Shown here: positions 17,805 through 25,803 of the stretch, one piece after another
Position numbering within the stretch: the stretch's first letter is position 1
Layout of the letters: each line of letters begins with the position of its first letter
Origin: Alsobacter metallidurans
Lineage (GTDB): Bacteria > Pseudomonadota > Alphaproteobacteria > Rhizobiales > Beijerinckiaceae
Direction: 5' to 3'
DNA: 64,000 nt
Assembly (NCBI RefSeq): GCF_014636935.1
Contig: NZ_BMES01000001.1
Coordinates: forward strand, 661,383-725,382
Made by a program: the position numbers and the translations under genes
Notes under the pieces: generated by a model
The model's input: only the letters and a program-made list of their open reading frames with translations
Databases searched by the model: none
What the model was told of the DNA's origin: nothing

Positions 17805-19195
17805 ACGCCCCCCCGAAGAGCGACGCCCCGGTCGCGGCCTCGCTCGCCCGCTTCGCCGTCGAGACGAGCCGGAAGCCCCTGCCGGACGCCGTGCGCGAGA
17901 CCGTCCGCCTCCTGCTGCTCGACGTCGCCGGCCTTTGCCTTGCGGCGCGCGACACCGACTACGTTCGCGCCGGCCTCGCCAGCGTGGCGTCCGAGGGGCG
18001 CTGCACGGCGCTCGGCCATCCGGGCGGGCTCGGCCCCTACGACGCCGCGCTGGTGAACGGCCTCGCGGCCCATGGCGAGGATTTCGACGACACCTTCGAG
18101 GGCGGCCCCGTGCACGCCGGCGCGGTGGTGGTTCCGGCCGTGCTGGCCATCGCGGAGCATCGCGGGCTTTCTGGCGATGCCGTGCTGCGCGGCGTCGCGG
18201 TCGGCACGGAGCTGATGTGCCGGCTGAGCCTGGTCGCCCCGCAGGCGATCCACAAGGCGGGGTTCCACCCCACCGCGGTGCTGGGCGCCCCTGCGGCAGC
18301 CGCCGCCGTCTGCGCGGCGCTCGGGCTGGACGGGACGCAGACGCTGAACGCCATCGGGACCTCCGGCAGCCTGGCGTCCGGCATCATCGAATACCTGTCC
18401 GACGGCAGCTGGACCAAGCGGCTCCACGCCGGCGCGGCCGCGCAGGCCGGCATCCGCGCGGCGCTGCTGGCCGAGGGCGGCTTCTTCGGCCCGTCCACCG
18501 TGCTGGAAGGCAAGCACGGCTTCTACAAGGCCTTCGCGCCCTCCCGCGCCCCCGATTTCGCGCCGCTGCTGGACGGCCTCGGCGAGCGCTGGGTGCTGCA
18601 GGACATCGCCTTCAAGCCCTACGCATGCGGAACCATGACGCAGCCCTTCGTGGACTGCGCCGTGAAGCTCGCCGCCCAGGGCGTCAGCCCGGAGGACGTC
18701 GTCGCGATAGAATGCCGGGTCGGCGAGGGCACGGTCCATCGGCTGTGGGATCCCATCGCGCTCAAGCGCCGGCCGCCCAACGGCTACGCGGCCAAGTTCT
18801 CGACCCCCTACTGCATCGCGGTCGGCTTCATCGACGGCAAAGCCGGGCTGGAGCAGTTCACCGAGGAGCGCGTGCGCGATGAGCGCGTTCTCGCGCTCGC
18901 CGCCACGGTTTCGTACGTGGTCGACCCCGAGGACGAATACCCGCGCAACTTCACCGGCCATATCCGCGCGACGCTGCGCGACGGCAGCGTTCGCGAGGTC
19001 ACCAAGGGCCATATGCGCGGCGGCGCGCGCGAGCCCCTGACCGCCGCGGACATTCGCGCCAAGTTCGACGACAACGCCCGCTTCGGCGGCTGGACCGAGG
19101 CCGCCGCGCTCGCCGAGGCTCTCGACCGGATCGCCGCCGGCGGCTCGGTGGATCTCGCCGCCGGCCGTGCCGGCCAAAAGGAAACACGCCCATGA
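17801..19195 (+). CDS. MmgE/PrpD family protein (copy 2)
   Basis: 464-aa MmgE/PrpD protein, divergent from copies 1 and 3. The family motif reads HGEDFDDTFEGGPVHAG (about 87-103); other blocks are TAVLGAPAAAAAVCAALGL, KRLHAGAAAQAGIRAALLA and FKPYACGTMTQPFVD. It overlaps tctA and the following SDR gene by 4 bp each (ATGA), so it is firmly within the operon. Two non-identical MmgE/PrpD enzymes around one importer suggest two successive steps, or two isomers, of one pathway (inference). Confidence 0.85.
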   Translation: MNAPPKSDAPVAASLARFAVETSRKPLPDAVRETVRLLLLDVAGLCLAARDTDYVRAGLASVASEGRCTALGHPGGLGPYDAALVNGLAAHGEDFDDTFEGGPVHAGAVVVPAVLAIAEHRGLSGDAVLRGVAVGTELMCRLSLVAPQAIHKAGFHPTAVLGAPAAAAAVCAALGLDGTQTLNAIGTSGSLASGIIEYLSDGSWTKRLHAGAAAQAGIRAALLAEGGFFGPSTVLEGKHGFYKAFAPSRAPDFAPLLDGLGERWVLQDIAFKPYACGTMTQPFVDCAVKLAAQGVSPEDVVAIECRVGEGTVHRLWDPIALKRRPPNGYAAKFSTPYCIAVGFIDGKAGLEQFTEERVRDERVLALAATVSYVVDPEDEYPRNFTGHIRATLRDGSVREVTKGHMRGGAREPLTAADIRAKFDDNARFGGWTEAAALAEALDRIAAGGSVDLAAGRAGQKETRP

Positions 19196-19950
19196 ACGGC
19201 GAACTCAGCCACCGCAATGTCCTCGTCACCGGCGCGTCCAAGAACATCGGCCGCGCCATCGCGCTCGATCTCGCGGCCGGCGGCGCCCGGGTGGCGCTCG
19301 TCGCCCGGCAGGATCGCGCAGGCCTCGAAGCCGTGGCGCGCGAGATCGAGGAGGCGGGCGGGCCGCGCCCGGTCGTGCTGCTCGCCGATGTCTCGGACGA
19401 GGCGTCCGTGCGCCGCATGGTGGAGGACGCCGCCGCGCAACTGGGCAGCCTTGACGTGCTGGTTAACAACGCCGCCGTCCGCAACGAGGCGCATTTCGAG
19501 GACCTCACCTTTGCGCGCTGGCGCGAGGTGATGGCGATCGCGCTGGACGGCGCCTTCCTGTGCTGCCAGGCCTGCCTGCCGCATCTCTCCAAAGGCGGGG
19601 AGGGAGCCATCATCAACATCGGCGGGCTCACGGCCTACACGGGAGCGCGCGACCGAGCCCATGTGGTCGCCGCCAAGGCGGGGCTCGACGGCCTCACCAA
19701 GGCGTTGGCGCACGATCTCGCGCCCAAGGGCGTCACCGTGAACCTCGTCTCGCCGGGCCTGATCGACACCGTGCGGGGCGGCCCGACATCGGCCGCCGAG
19801 CCCACGCATCACAAGACGCACGCCACGCTGCTCGGACGGCGCGGCAAGCCCGCCGAGGTCGCCGCCATGGTGCGCCTGCTGGCGGGCCCGCAGGGGCGCT
19901 TCATCACGGGCCAGACCATCCACGTGAACGGCGGGGCCTATCTGCCGTGA
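19192..19950 (+). CDS. SDR-fold protein lacking the canonical catalytic Tyr
   Basis: 252-aa short-chain dehydrogenase/reductase fold. The NAD(P)-binding TGASKNIGRAIAL (about 11-24), NNAA at about 91-94 and SPGLIDT are present. At the active site the expected YxxxK reads V-V-A-A-K (RAHVVAAKAGLDGLTKAL), so Tyr is replaced by Val with His one position before, and the expected Ser block reads NIGGLTAYTG. The Lys is retained. Other SDR sequences with a similar HVV(A/T)AK segment exist as far as I recall, so this is likely a natural subgroup. Overlaps both neighbours by a few bases. Confidence 0.85.
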   Translation: MNGELSHRNVLVTGASKNIGRAIALDLAAGGARVALVARQDRAGLEAVAREIEEAGGPRPVVLLADVSDEASVRRMVEDAAAQLGSLDVLVNNAAVRNEAHFEDLTFARWREVMAIALDGAFLCCQACLPHLSKGGEGAIINIGGLTAYTGARDRAHVVAAKAGLDGLTKALAHDLAPKGVTVNLVSPGLIDTVRGGPTSAAEPTHHKTHATLLGRRGKPAEVAAMVRLLAGPQGRFITGQTIHVNGGAYLP

Positions 19951-20750
19951 CGGCGGCGGCGGACCCCGCAGCGTTCGGCCTGGCCGGCTTCGCCGGGGCC
20001 GACTTTGCGGCGACCGCCACCCTCGTGGCGCTAGCGGCCTTTCTGGGCGCGCTGTTCAGCGCCCTCACGGGCTCCGGCGGCGCCATCATCCTCTCGCTCG
20101 CGCTCGCGCCCGTGATCGGCGTCGCCGCCCTGGTGCCGACGCTCAGCGTCGCGCTGCTGATCACCCACGTGGCGCGCGTTGTCGCGTTCCGCCACAGCAT
20201 CGACAGGCGCGCCGCGACCATGATGGCCGGGTTCGCGGTTCCGGGCTGCGCGTTTGGCGCGGTGATCTACGCCTGGCTGCCCGAGCGCGCCATCGCGGCC
20301 ATGCTGGGCGTGTTCCTGCTCGTTCTCGTGATCGTGAAGCGGTCGCTGGCGTCCCGCATCGCGGCGTCCCGTCTCGCCCGGCTCGGTCCCGCCGGCCTTG
20401 CGGGCGCGTCCGGCCTCTTCGGCGTCCTTTCTGGCGCGACCATCGGCGGCGGCGTGCTCGCCCTGCCGATCCTCGGCGCCGCGGGGTTGGTCGGATCGCC
20501 GCTCGTGGCCACGGACGCGGCGGTCGGCTTGGCGTTGCAACTCACCAAGGCGATCGTGTTCGGGGGAGCGGCTACGCTGACGGCCGAGTTGTTCGGCCTC
20601 GGCCTGCTGATCGGCCTCTGCATGGTTCCGGGCGTCACGCTGGCGAAGTCGCTGCTCTCCCGCATGTCGCTCCACGTCCACGGCCTGATGATCGACGGCG
20701 TGATCGCGCTCGGCGCGCTCGGCTTCATCCGGCAGGCGCTGAAGGGATGA
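19947..20750 (+). CDS. TSUP-family permease (TauE/SafE)
   Basis: 267-aa membrane protein of the sulfite-exporter TauE/SafE family with about eight helices in two repeats, seen as LGALFSALTGSGGAIILSLAL-like (N half) and GVLSGATIGGGVLALPIL (C half). TSUP proteins move sulfonates, sulfite or organic anions. GTG start at 19947 overlaps the SDR stop (GTGA), which decides the start. It is the last gene of the gntR-led operon and ends 22 bp before operator copy 2. Confidence 0.85.
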   Translation: MTAAADPAAFGLAGFAGADFAATATLVALAAFLGALFSALTGSGGAIILSLALAPVIGVAALVPTLSVALLITHVARVVAFRHSIDRRAATMMAGFAVPGCAFGAVIYAWLPERAIAAMLGVFLLVLVIVKRSLASRIAASRLARLGPAGLAGASGLFGVLSGATIGGGVLALPILGAAGLVGSPLVATDAAVGLALQLTKAIVFGGAATLTAELFGLGLLIGLCMVPGVTLAKSLLSRMSLHVHGLMIDGVIALGALGFIRQALKG

Positions 20751-20772
20751 CGCGCGATTTCGAAAACAGTCT

Positions 20773-20784
20773 ATTGTTGACAAT
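20773..20784. promoter_or_regulatory. operator copy 2 (ATTGTTGACAAT)
   Basis: The 12-bp palindrome ATTGT-TG-ACAAT identical to the core of copy 1, containing TTGACA at 20777-20782 as a candidate -35. A weak -10 (CATCGT, 20801-20806) follows at an 18-bp spacing. It lies between the TSUP gene and the ABC importer whose ATPase starts at 20896, so the importer likely has its own promoter under the same regulator. Confidence 0.75.
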
Positions 20785-20895
20785 CTGAACCGCCCTGGCC
20801 CATCGTGGCCATCACGGCGCCGCAGAGCGCCAGGAGGCGATCGTCGAAATCCCGTGCGGGACGAGGCGCCGCTTCACAAACCGGGAGGAGGTCGC

Positions 20896-21957
20896 ATGGC
20901 CTTCGTCGAGCTTTCGCAGCTGTCCAAGTCCTACGGGAAGCTGACCGTCGTCGATCGCGTGTCGCTCTCCATCGAGAAAGGCGCGTTGGTGTGCCTGCTC
21001 GGCCCTTCGGGCTGCGGCAAAACCACGACCTTGCGTCTCGTGGCCGGCTTCGTCGATCCCACGGGCGGCGAGATCCGGGTCGGCGGCCGGGTGTTGTCCG
21101 CGCCGGACGTCACCACACCGCCCGAGCGCCGCAACATGTCGATGATCTTCCAGAGCTACGCGCTCTGGCCGCACATGACGGTGTTCGAGAATGTCGCGTA
21201 TGGGCTCTCCATCAGGGGCCTCTCCAAGGCCGACATCAAGACGCGGGTCGACAACATCCTGAGCGTCGCCAAGCTATCGCCGTTGGCCGAGCGCTACCCG
21301 TCGGAGCTCTCCGGCGGGCAGCAGCAGCGCGTGTCGCTGGCCCGCGCGCTGGTGGTTGAGCCCGAAACGCTGCTGCTCGACGAGCCGCTCTCCAACCTCG
21401 ATGCAAACCTGCGCGAGGAAATGCGCTTCGAGATCCGCCGCCTTCACGACCAGTATCGCTACACCACCATCTACGTCACCCACGACCAGGCCGAGGCCAT
21501 GACCACCGCCGACGTGATCGTGGTGATGAACCAGGGCCGCATCGAGCAGGCGGGCTCGGCCGAGGACATTTACAAGCGGCCCCGCTCGGAGTTCGTCGCC
21601 CGCTTCATCGGCGGCACCAACATCCTGAAGGGCCGGCGCTCGGGCGACCAGGCTGTGGACTGGGGCGGCATCAAGCTCACCTGCGGCGATGGCGAGTTCG
21701 CGGCTGCAGACGAGACGGCGGTGTCGATCCGGCACCACGACATCCGCATCGCCACCAATGCGCCCGTGGACGGCCTCAACTGGGCGCCGGGCGCGGTCTC
21801 ACGCCAGGTCTTCCTCGGCTCGCACCGGGACTACCTCATCGATCTTTCGAATGGCGAGACGGTGCGCGCGGTTGCGCCCCCGGATGTAGCCATTCCGAAA
21901 GGGCAGCCGGTCTGGCTCCAATTCCCCCCGGAACACTGCCGGGCGCTGGCTCAATAG
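20896..21957 (+). CDS. ABC transporter ATP-binding protein (PotA/FbpC type)
   Basis: 353-aa cytoplasmic ATPase. Walker A GPSGCGKTT (about 37-45), Q-loop FQSYALWPHMTVFENV, signature LSGGQQQR, Walker B LLLDEPLSNLD, H-loop VTHDQAE, then a C-terminal TOBE-type domain. GGGAGGAGG precedes the ATG at 20896. With the following binding protein and fused permease it forms a complete importer of the iron(III)/polyamine/aminophosphonate class. Preceded by operator copy 2. Confidence 0.93.
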   Translation: MAFVELSQLSKSYGKLTVVDRVSLSIEKGALVCLLGPSGCGKTTTLRLVAGFVDPTGGEIRVGGRVLSAPDVTTPPERRNMSMIFQSYALWPHMTVFENVAYGLSIRGLSKADIKTRVDNILSVAKLSPLAERYPSELSGGQQQRVSLARALVVEPETLLLDEPLSNLDANLREEMRFEIRRLHDQYRYTTIYVTHDQAEAMTTADVIVVMNQGRIEQAGSAEDIYKRPRSEFVARFIGGTNILKGRRSGDQAVDWGGIKLTCGDGEFAAADETAVSIRHHDIRIATNAPVDGLNWAPGAVSRQVFLGSHRDYLIDLSNGETVRAVAPPDVAIPKGQPVWLQFPPEHCRALAQ

Positions 21958-21974
21958 AACAAGGAGGAAACGTC

Positions 21975-23018
21975 ATGAAGCATTTCGTCCTCGCCGCGGC
22001 TGCGGCCGTCATGTGGCTCGCGCCGCATGCTGTCCAGGCCGCGCCGCCCGCGCCCTACGAGCCCGACCAGGCCCTGGTCGAGGCCGCCAAGAAAGAGGCC
22101 AAGGTCGTCTGGTACACGTCCACTGACGTGCAGGTGTCCGAGAAGATGGCCAAGGCTTTCGAAGCCAAGTATCCGGGCATCGACGTCCAGGTCGAGCGTT
22201 CGGGCGCCGAGCGCGTCTACCAGCGCATCAACCAGGAATATGGCAGCAAGATCTACAACGCCGACGTGATCGAGACGTCGGACGCCGTGCACTTCCTGGT
22301 GTTCAAGCGCGAGGGCATCCTCGCCCAGGCGTTGCCCTCCGACGTCGCCAAGAGCTGGCCGGCCGAGGCCAAGGACCCGGACGGCTTTTACGCGGCCTAC
22401 CGCGCCCACCTCTCGGTGATTGGCTACAACACCAAGCAGGTGAAGGCCGAGGACGCCCCCAAGAGCCACGCCGACCTGCTGCTCCCCAAGTGGAAGAACC
22501 GCATGGTCAAGGCGCATCCGGGCTATAGCGGTACGGTGCTGACCGGCACGGCGGCGCTGAGCAAGCTGCTCGGCTGGGAATATTTCGAGAAGCTCGGCCA
22601 GCAGAAAGTCATGCAGGTCCAGTCCTCCACCGAGCCGCCGAAGAAGCTCGCACAAGGCGAGCGCTCCATCATGGCGGACGGCAACGAGTACAACCTCTTC
22701 CTGCTGCGTGAGACCGGCGTGCCGATCGAGGTCGTCTACGCGCAGGAGGGCAGCCCCATCGCGATCGGGCATGCGGGTCTTCTGAAGAACGCCGCGCACC
22801 CCAACGCCGGCAAGCTCTTCTACGCCTTCATGTACACCCAGGAGGCCCAGCAACTCGCCAGCGATGTCGGCGGCCTGCGCTCCTTCCACCCGGGCGTGAA
22901 GGAAAAGGAGGGCCGCGTGCCGCTCTCGAAGATCAAGGTGCTGTTCACCGACCCGGCCGAGGTCGAGAAGCAGATCGAGACGATCAAGAAGAAGTACGAG
23001 GAATATTTCGGGACCTAG
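21975..23018 (+). CDS. ABC transporter extracellular solute-binding protein
   Basis: 347-aa periplasmic binding protein of the family 1 / FbpA-PotD-like group; signal peptide MKHFVLAAAAAVMWLAPHAV ends near VQA (residues 20-22). Features: VVWYTSTDVQVSEKMAKAFE near the mature N-terminus and the SGAERVYQRINQEY hinge segment. No tyrosine dyad clearly marks iron binding, so the ligand could be a small organic anion; the shared operator with carboxylate genes favours that (inference). GGAGGAAA precedes the ATG. Confidence 0.88.
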   Translation: MKHFVLAAAAAVMWLAPHAVQAAPPAPYEPDQALVEAAKKEAKVVWYTSTDVQVSEKMAKAFEAKYPGIDVQVERSGAERVYQRINQEYGSKIYNADVIETSDAVHFLVFKREGILAQALPSDVAKSWPAEAKDPDGFYAAYRAHLSVIGYNTKQVKAEDAPKSHADLLLPKWKNRMVKAHPGYSGTVLTGTAALSKLLGWEYFEKLGQQKVMQVQSSTEPPKKLAQGERSIMADGNEYNLFLLRETGVPIEVVYAQEGSPIAIGHAGLLKNAAHPNAGKLFYAFMYTQEAQQLASDVGGLRSFHPGVKEKEGRVPLSKIKVLFTDPAEVEKQIETIKKKYEEYFGT

Positions 23019-23032
23019 TCCACCACTCCGGC

Positions 23033-23055
23033 GCCCGGCGGCCAGTTCGCCGGGC
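23033..23055 (+). terminator. hairpin between binding-protein and permease genes
   Basis: Perfect 8-bp stem GCCCGGCG / CGCCGGGC, loop GCCAGTT, followed by GTCCTTT. It lies 15 bp after the binding-protein stop and 37 bp before the permease. It may act as a partial terminator or a 3'-end mRNA stabiliser, keeping the binding protein in excess over the permease. Confidence 0.55.
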
Positions 23056-23091
23056 GTCCTTTACGACGGCGAGGGGCGAGGAAATTCCGGA

Positions 23092-24813
23092 ATGACGGTT
23101 GCGATCGAACGGACACTGCCGGTGCGACGCTTCGCCTTCGACTGGTCGAAGCCCGTTTTCATCTCTCTTGTGCTCGTGCTGGGCGGCCTTGTTCTGCTGC
23201 CGCTGTTCTGGCTCGCCTATTACAGCGTGCTCGCCAAGGACGGCTCGCTCTCGCTGGAGAATTTCCGCGCGCTCGTCACCGATCCCACCCTGCGCAAGCC
23301 CTACGCGATCGCGATGGGGATGGCGCTCGCCACCGGCGCGCTCTCCTGCCTGATCGCGACGCCGCTCGCCTGGCTCACCGCGCGCACCGATCTGCCCGGC
23401 CGTGGCGTAGTGCGGGCCTTCGTGACCGCCTCCTTCGTGACCCCGCCCTTCCTGGGCGCCATCGCGTGGGAGATCCTGGCCGCCCCGAACAGCGGCATCC
23501 TGAACGAGATCTACCGCTGGGCCTTTGGCCTGGAGCAGTACGAGTATCTCTTCGACATCTACACCTTCGAGGGGCTCGTCTTCGCGCTCTCCTGCTACAC
23601 CTTCCCGTATGTGTTCACGCTGGTCGCCAACGCGCTGGACCGCGTGCCGACGGACCTGGAGGAAGCCTCCGCCATGCTGGGCGGCGGCGTCTGGACCACG
23701 CTGCGCAAGGTGACGCTGCCGCTGGTGCTGCCCGCCATGCTGGCCGGCGGCCTCGTCGCGATCCTGCAGGCGCTCACCATGTTTGGCACGCCCGCCATCC
23801 TGGCGCTGCCGGCGGGCTTTCACGTCATCACCACCAAGATCTGGAGCCTGTTCCAGTATCCGCCCAAGCCCGGGCTGGCGGCCGCCAGCGCATTGCCGCT
23901 GCTGCTGATCACCGTGTTCCTGATCTGGGCGCAGGCCAAGATCATCGGGCGCCGCGGCTACACCACGGTGGGCGGCAAGAGCGGCGCGGCCCGCATCACG
24001 CCGCTTGGCCGTTACCGCTGGGCCGCAGTCGCCTTCGTTACGGTGGTGCTCAGCATCACGGTGATCATGCCCTATCTGGCGCTGCTCAAGACCGCCGTGA
24101 CCCGTACGGTGTCGGAGCCGTTGACCTGGTCGAGCTTCACGCTGCACCACGTCAACTTCGTGCTGTTCGAGTTCTCGGCCACACGCCTTGCGCTGCAGAA
24201 CACGCTCGTCCTTGGCGTCATGACCGCGACGGCCGGCACCGCGATCGCGCTGCTCGTGTCCTATCTGGTGGCGCGCCGCTCGGTCGCGGGCGCGTCGCTG
24301 CTCGGCTATCTCGCCACCGCGCCGGTCGCGATCCCGGGCATCGTGCTCGGCGTGGGCCTTTTCCTGAGTTATTCCAGCCCGCCCTTCATGCTCTACGGCA
24401 CCATCTGGATCCTGTTCATAGCCTTCCTGACCATCGAGATGCCGGCCGGCTACCAGCAGCTGTCCTCGGCCTTCAAGAGCATCCATCCCGAGCTCGAGGA
24501 GGCGAGCCGCATCCTCGGCGCCACCCGCATGATGGCGTTGCGCCAGATTACCGCCCCGCTGCTGCGCACCAGCGTGGTGGCCACCTGGTGCTTCGTGTTC
24601 ATCGGCACCATCCGGGAGCTCTCGGCCACGATCCTGCTCACCACCGCCGAAACCAAGCTGGTCTCCGTGATCATCTACGACCTCAACGAAAGCGGCGACC
24701 TCGGCGCCATCTCGGTGCTCGGCCTCCTGCTGCTGGGCGTGTCCTTCGCGATCGTGTTGCTGGCGAACAGGCTGCCGGTGCTGGGTGGCCGGCGGATCAC
24801 GGCGCTGCGGTGA
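23092..24813 (+). CDS. ABC transporter permease, fused two-domain (FbpB type)
   Basis: 573-aa permease with about 12 helices and two EAA coupling loops, EEASAMLGGGVWTTLRKVTL near residue 188 and EEASRILGATRMMALRQITA near residue 465. It is therefore a natural fusion of both membrane domains, as in FbpB, and no second permease gene is needed. GAGGAAATTCCGG precedes the start. Last gene of the operator-2 importer; a RIME-like repeat follows. Confidence 0.92.
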   Translation: MTVAIERTLPVRRFAFDWSKPVFISLVLVLGGLVLLPLFWLAYYSVLAKDGSLSLENFRALVTDPTLRKPYAIAMGMALATGALSCLIATPLAWLTARTDLPGRGVVRAFVTASFVTPPFLGAIAWEILAAPNSGILNEIYRWAFGLEQYEYLFDIYTFEGLVFALSCYTFPYVFTLVANALDRVPTDLEEASAMLGGGVWTTLRKVTLPLVLPAMLAGGLVAILQALTMFGTPAILALPAGFHVITTKIWSLFQYPPKPGLAAASALPLLLITVFLIWAQAKIIGRRGYTTVGGKSGAARITPLGRYRWAAVAFVTVVLSITVIMPYLALLKTAVTRTVSEPLTWSSFTLHHVNFVLFEFSATRLALQNTLVLGVMTATAGTAIALLVSYLVARRSVAGASLLGYLATAPVAIPGIVLGVGLFLSYSSPPFMLYGTIWILFIAFLTIEMPAGYQQLSSAFKSIHPELEEASRILGATRMMALRQITAPLLRTSVVATWCFVFIGTIRELSATILLTTAETKLVSVIIYDLNESGDLGAISVLGLLLLGVSFAIVLLANRLPVLGGRRITALR

Positions 24814-24823
24814 CCGGCGTTCC

Positions 24824-24947
24824 CTTCTCCCCGGCACGGGGAGAAGGTGGCCGAGCGCAGCGAGGTCGGATGAGGGGAGCGGCCCAGCCGGGAGCATGGC
24901 CGCAACGCCCTCACCCCAGCCCTCTCCCTGTTCCAGGGAGAGGGGGC
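24824..24947. repeat. RIME-like palindromic repeat, copy A1
   Basis: Two hairpins on about 124 bp: CTTCTCCCCG-GCA-CGGGGAGAAG at the left and CTCTCCCTG-TTC-CAGGGAGAG at the right, joined by GGTGGCCGAG...GAGGTCGGATGAGGGGAG and CCCTCACCCCAGCC. A near-identical copy lies at 46333-46440. The type matches the intergenic mosaic elements described in rhizobia. It fills the gap between two convergent genes and may serve as a two-way terminator. Confidence 0.85.
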
Positions 24948-24954
24948 CGCCCGC

Positions 24955-25635
24955 TCACTTCCCGAACAGCGCGTCCTTGCTGGTGAGCACGTGTTCCTCC
25001 ATTTCGCGGCGGGAGGCCTCGGCGTCGTGCTTCTTGAGCGCGGCGAGGATGCGCCGGTGCTCGGCGTTGGAGACCTTCATGCGCCCCGGCGCGTCGAGCG
25101 TGCGGCGGCGGAAGAGGTGGGCTTCGCGCTGGATCGCGTTGCACAGCGAGAGCAGCCGCTCGTTGCCGGTGAAGCCTACGATTTTTTCGTGGAAGCGCAG
25201 GTTGAGCGGGTAGAAGGCGTTCAGGTCCTCGGCCTTGGCGGCCTTGTCCATGTCGTTGATCAGCGCCTGCAGCTCGGCCGCCTGCGCGGTCGTGATGATG
25301 GGCGCCAGCAGCCGCCCGGCCATGCCCATTAGCGAGGCGCGGATGTCGTAGAGCTCGGCGGCGGCCTTGTTGTCGAGCTCGCGCACGAACACGCCGCGGT
25401 TGACCACGACCTCCACGAGGCCGCTCTGCTCCAGTCCCCGGCACGCTTCCCGGATAGGGCCGCGGCTGACGCCGAGCCGCGTCGCCAGCGCGTTCTCGTT
25501 CAGGCGGTCGCCGCCCGCGAGCTCGCCCATCTCGATCATGCGCTCGAGCTCGCGGCGCACCAGCGAGGTGAGCGACTCGGTGCGGCGGATCTTCAGGGCG
25601 AGCGTCGGGTCCACGGGCGTTCCGCAATTGACCAA
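24955..25635 (-). CDS. GntR-family transcriptional regulator (FadR/FCD type)
   Basis: 226-aa regulator closely related to the GntR at 12645: GDRLNENALATRLG, recognition helix SRGPIREACRGLE, wing VVNRGVFVRELD, then an FCD domain (YPLNLRFHEKIV, KVSNAEHRRILAAL). I chose the TTG at 25635 because AGGAAGG stands 7 nt upstream; a GTG at 25614 would also work and give 219 aa. Divergent from mmgE/prpD copy 3, with operator copy 3 in the shared upstream region. Likely regulates both sides and, given the shared helix, may cross-bind the other three sites. Confidence 0.88.
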   Translation of the reverse strand: MVNCGTPVDPTLALKIRRTESLTSLVRRELERMIEMGELAGGDRLNENALATRLGVSRGPIREACRGLEQSGLVEVVVNRGVFVRELDNKAAAELYDIRASLMGMAGRLLAPIITTAQAAELQALINDMDKAAKAEDLNAFYPLNLRFHEKIVGFTGNERLLSLCNAIQREAHLFRRRTLDAPGRMKVSNAEHRRILAALKKHDAEASRREMEEHVLTSKDALFGK

Positions 25636-25694
25636 AGAAGCAACCTTCCTGAACGCAGATCGACATCCGCGCAAGCGAAATCCGGCGGCGAAAA

Positions 25695-25706
25695 ACTGTT
25701 GACAAT
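25695..25706. promoter_or_regulatory. operator copy 3 (ACTGTTGACAAT)
   Basis: One mismatch from ATTGTTGACAAT; the inner TGT-TG-ACA is intact and TTGACA (25699-25704) again gives a -35-like box towards the mmgE gene. It lies in the 168-bp divergent region between the gntR start at 25635 and mmgE/prpD at 25804, in position to control both. Confidence 0.7.
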
Positions 25707-25803
25707 TCACAATCCGGCGACGAGCCTGAGGGAGACGCGGCGCGAAGCCGTGCAAAGCATTCGCCCCAGCCGGGCCTGGCCAACCGCCAGGGAGGAGATC
25801 GAG

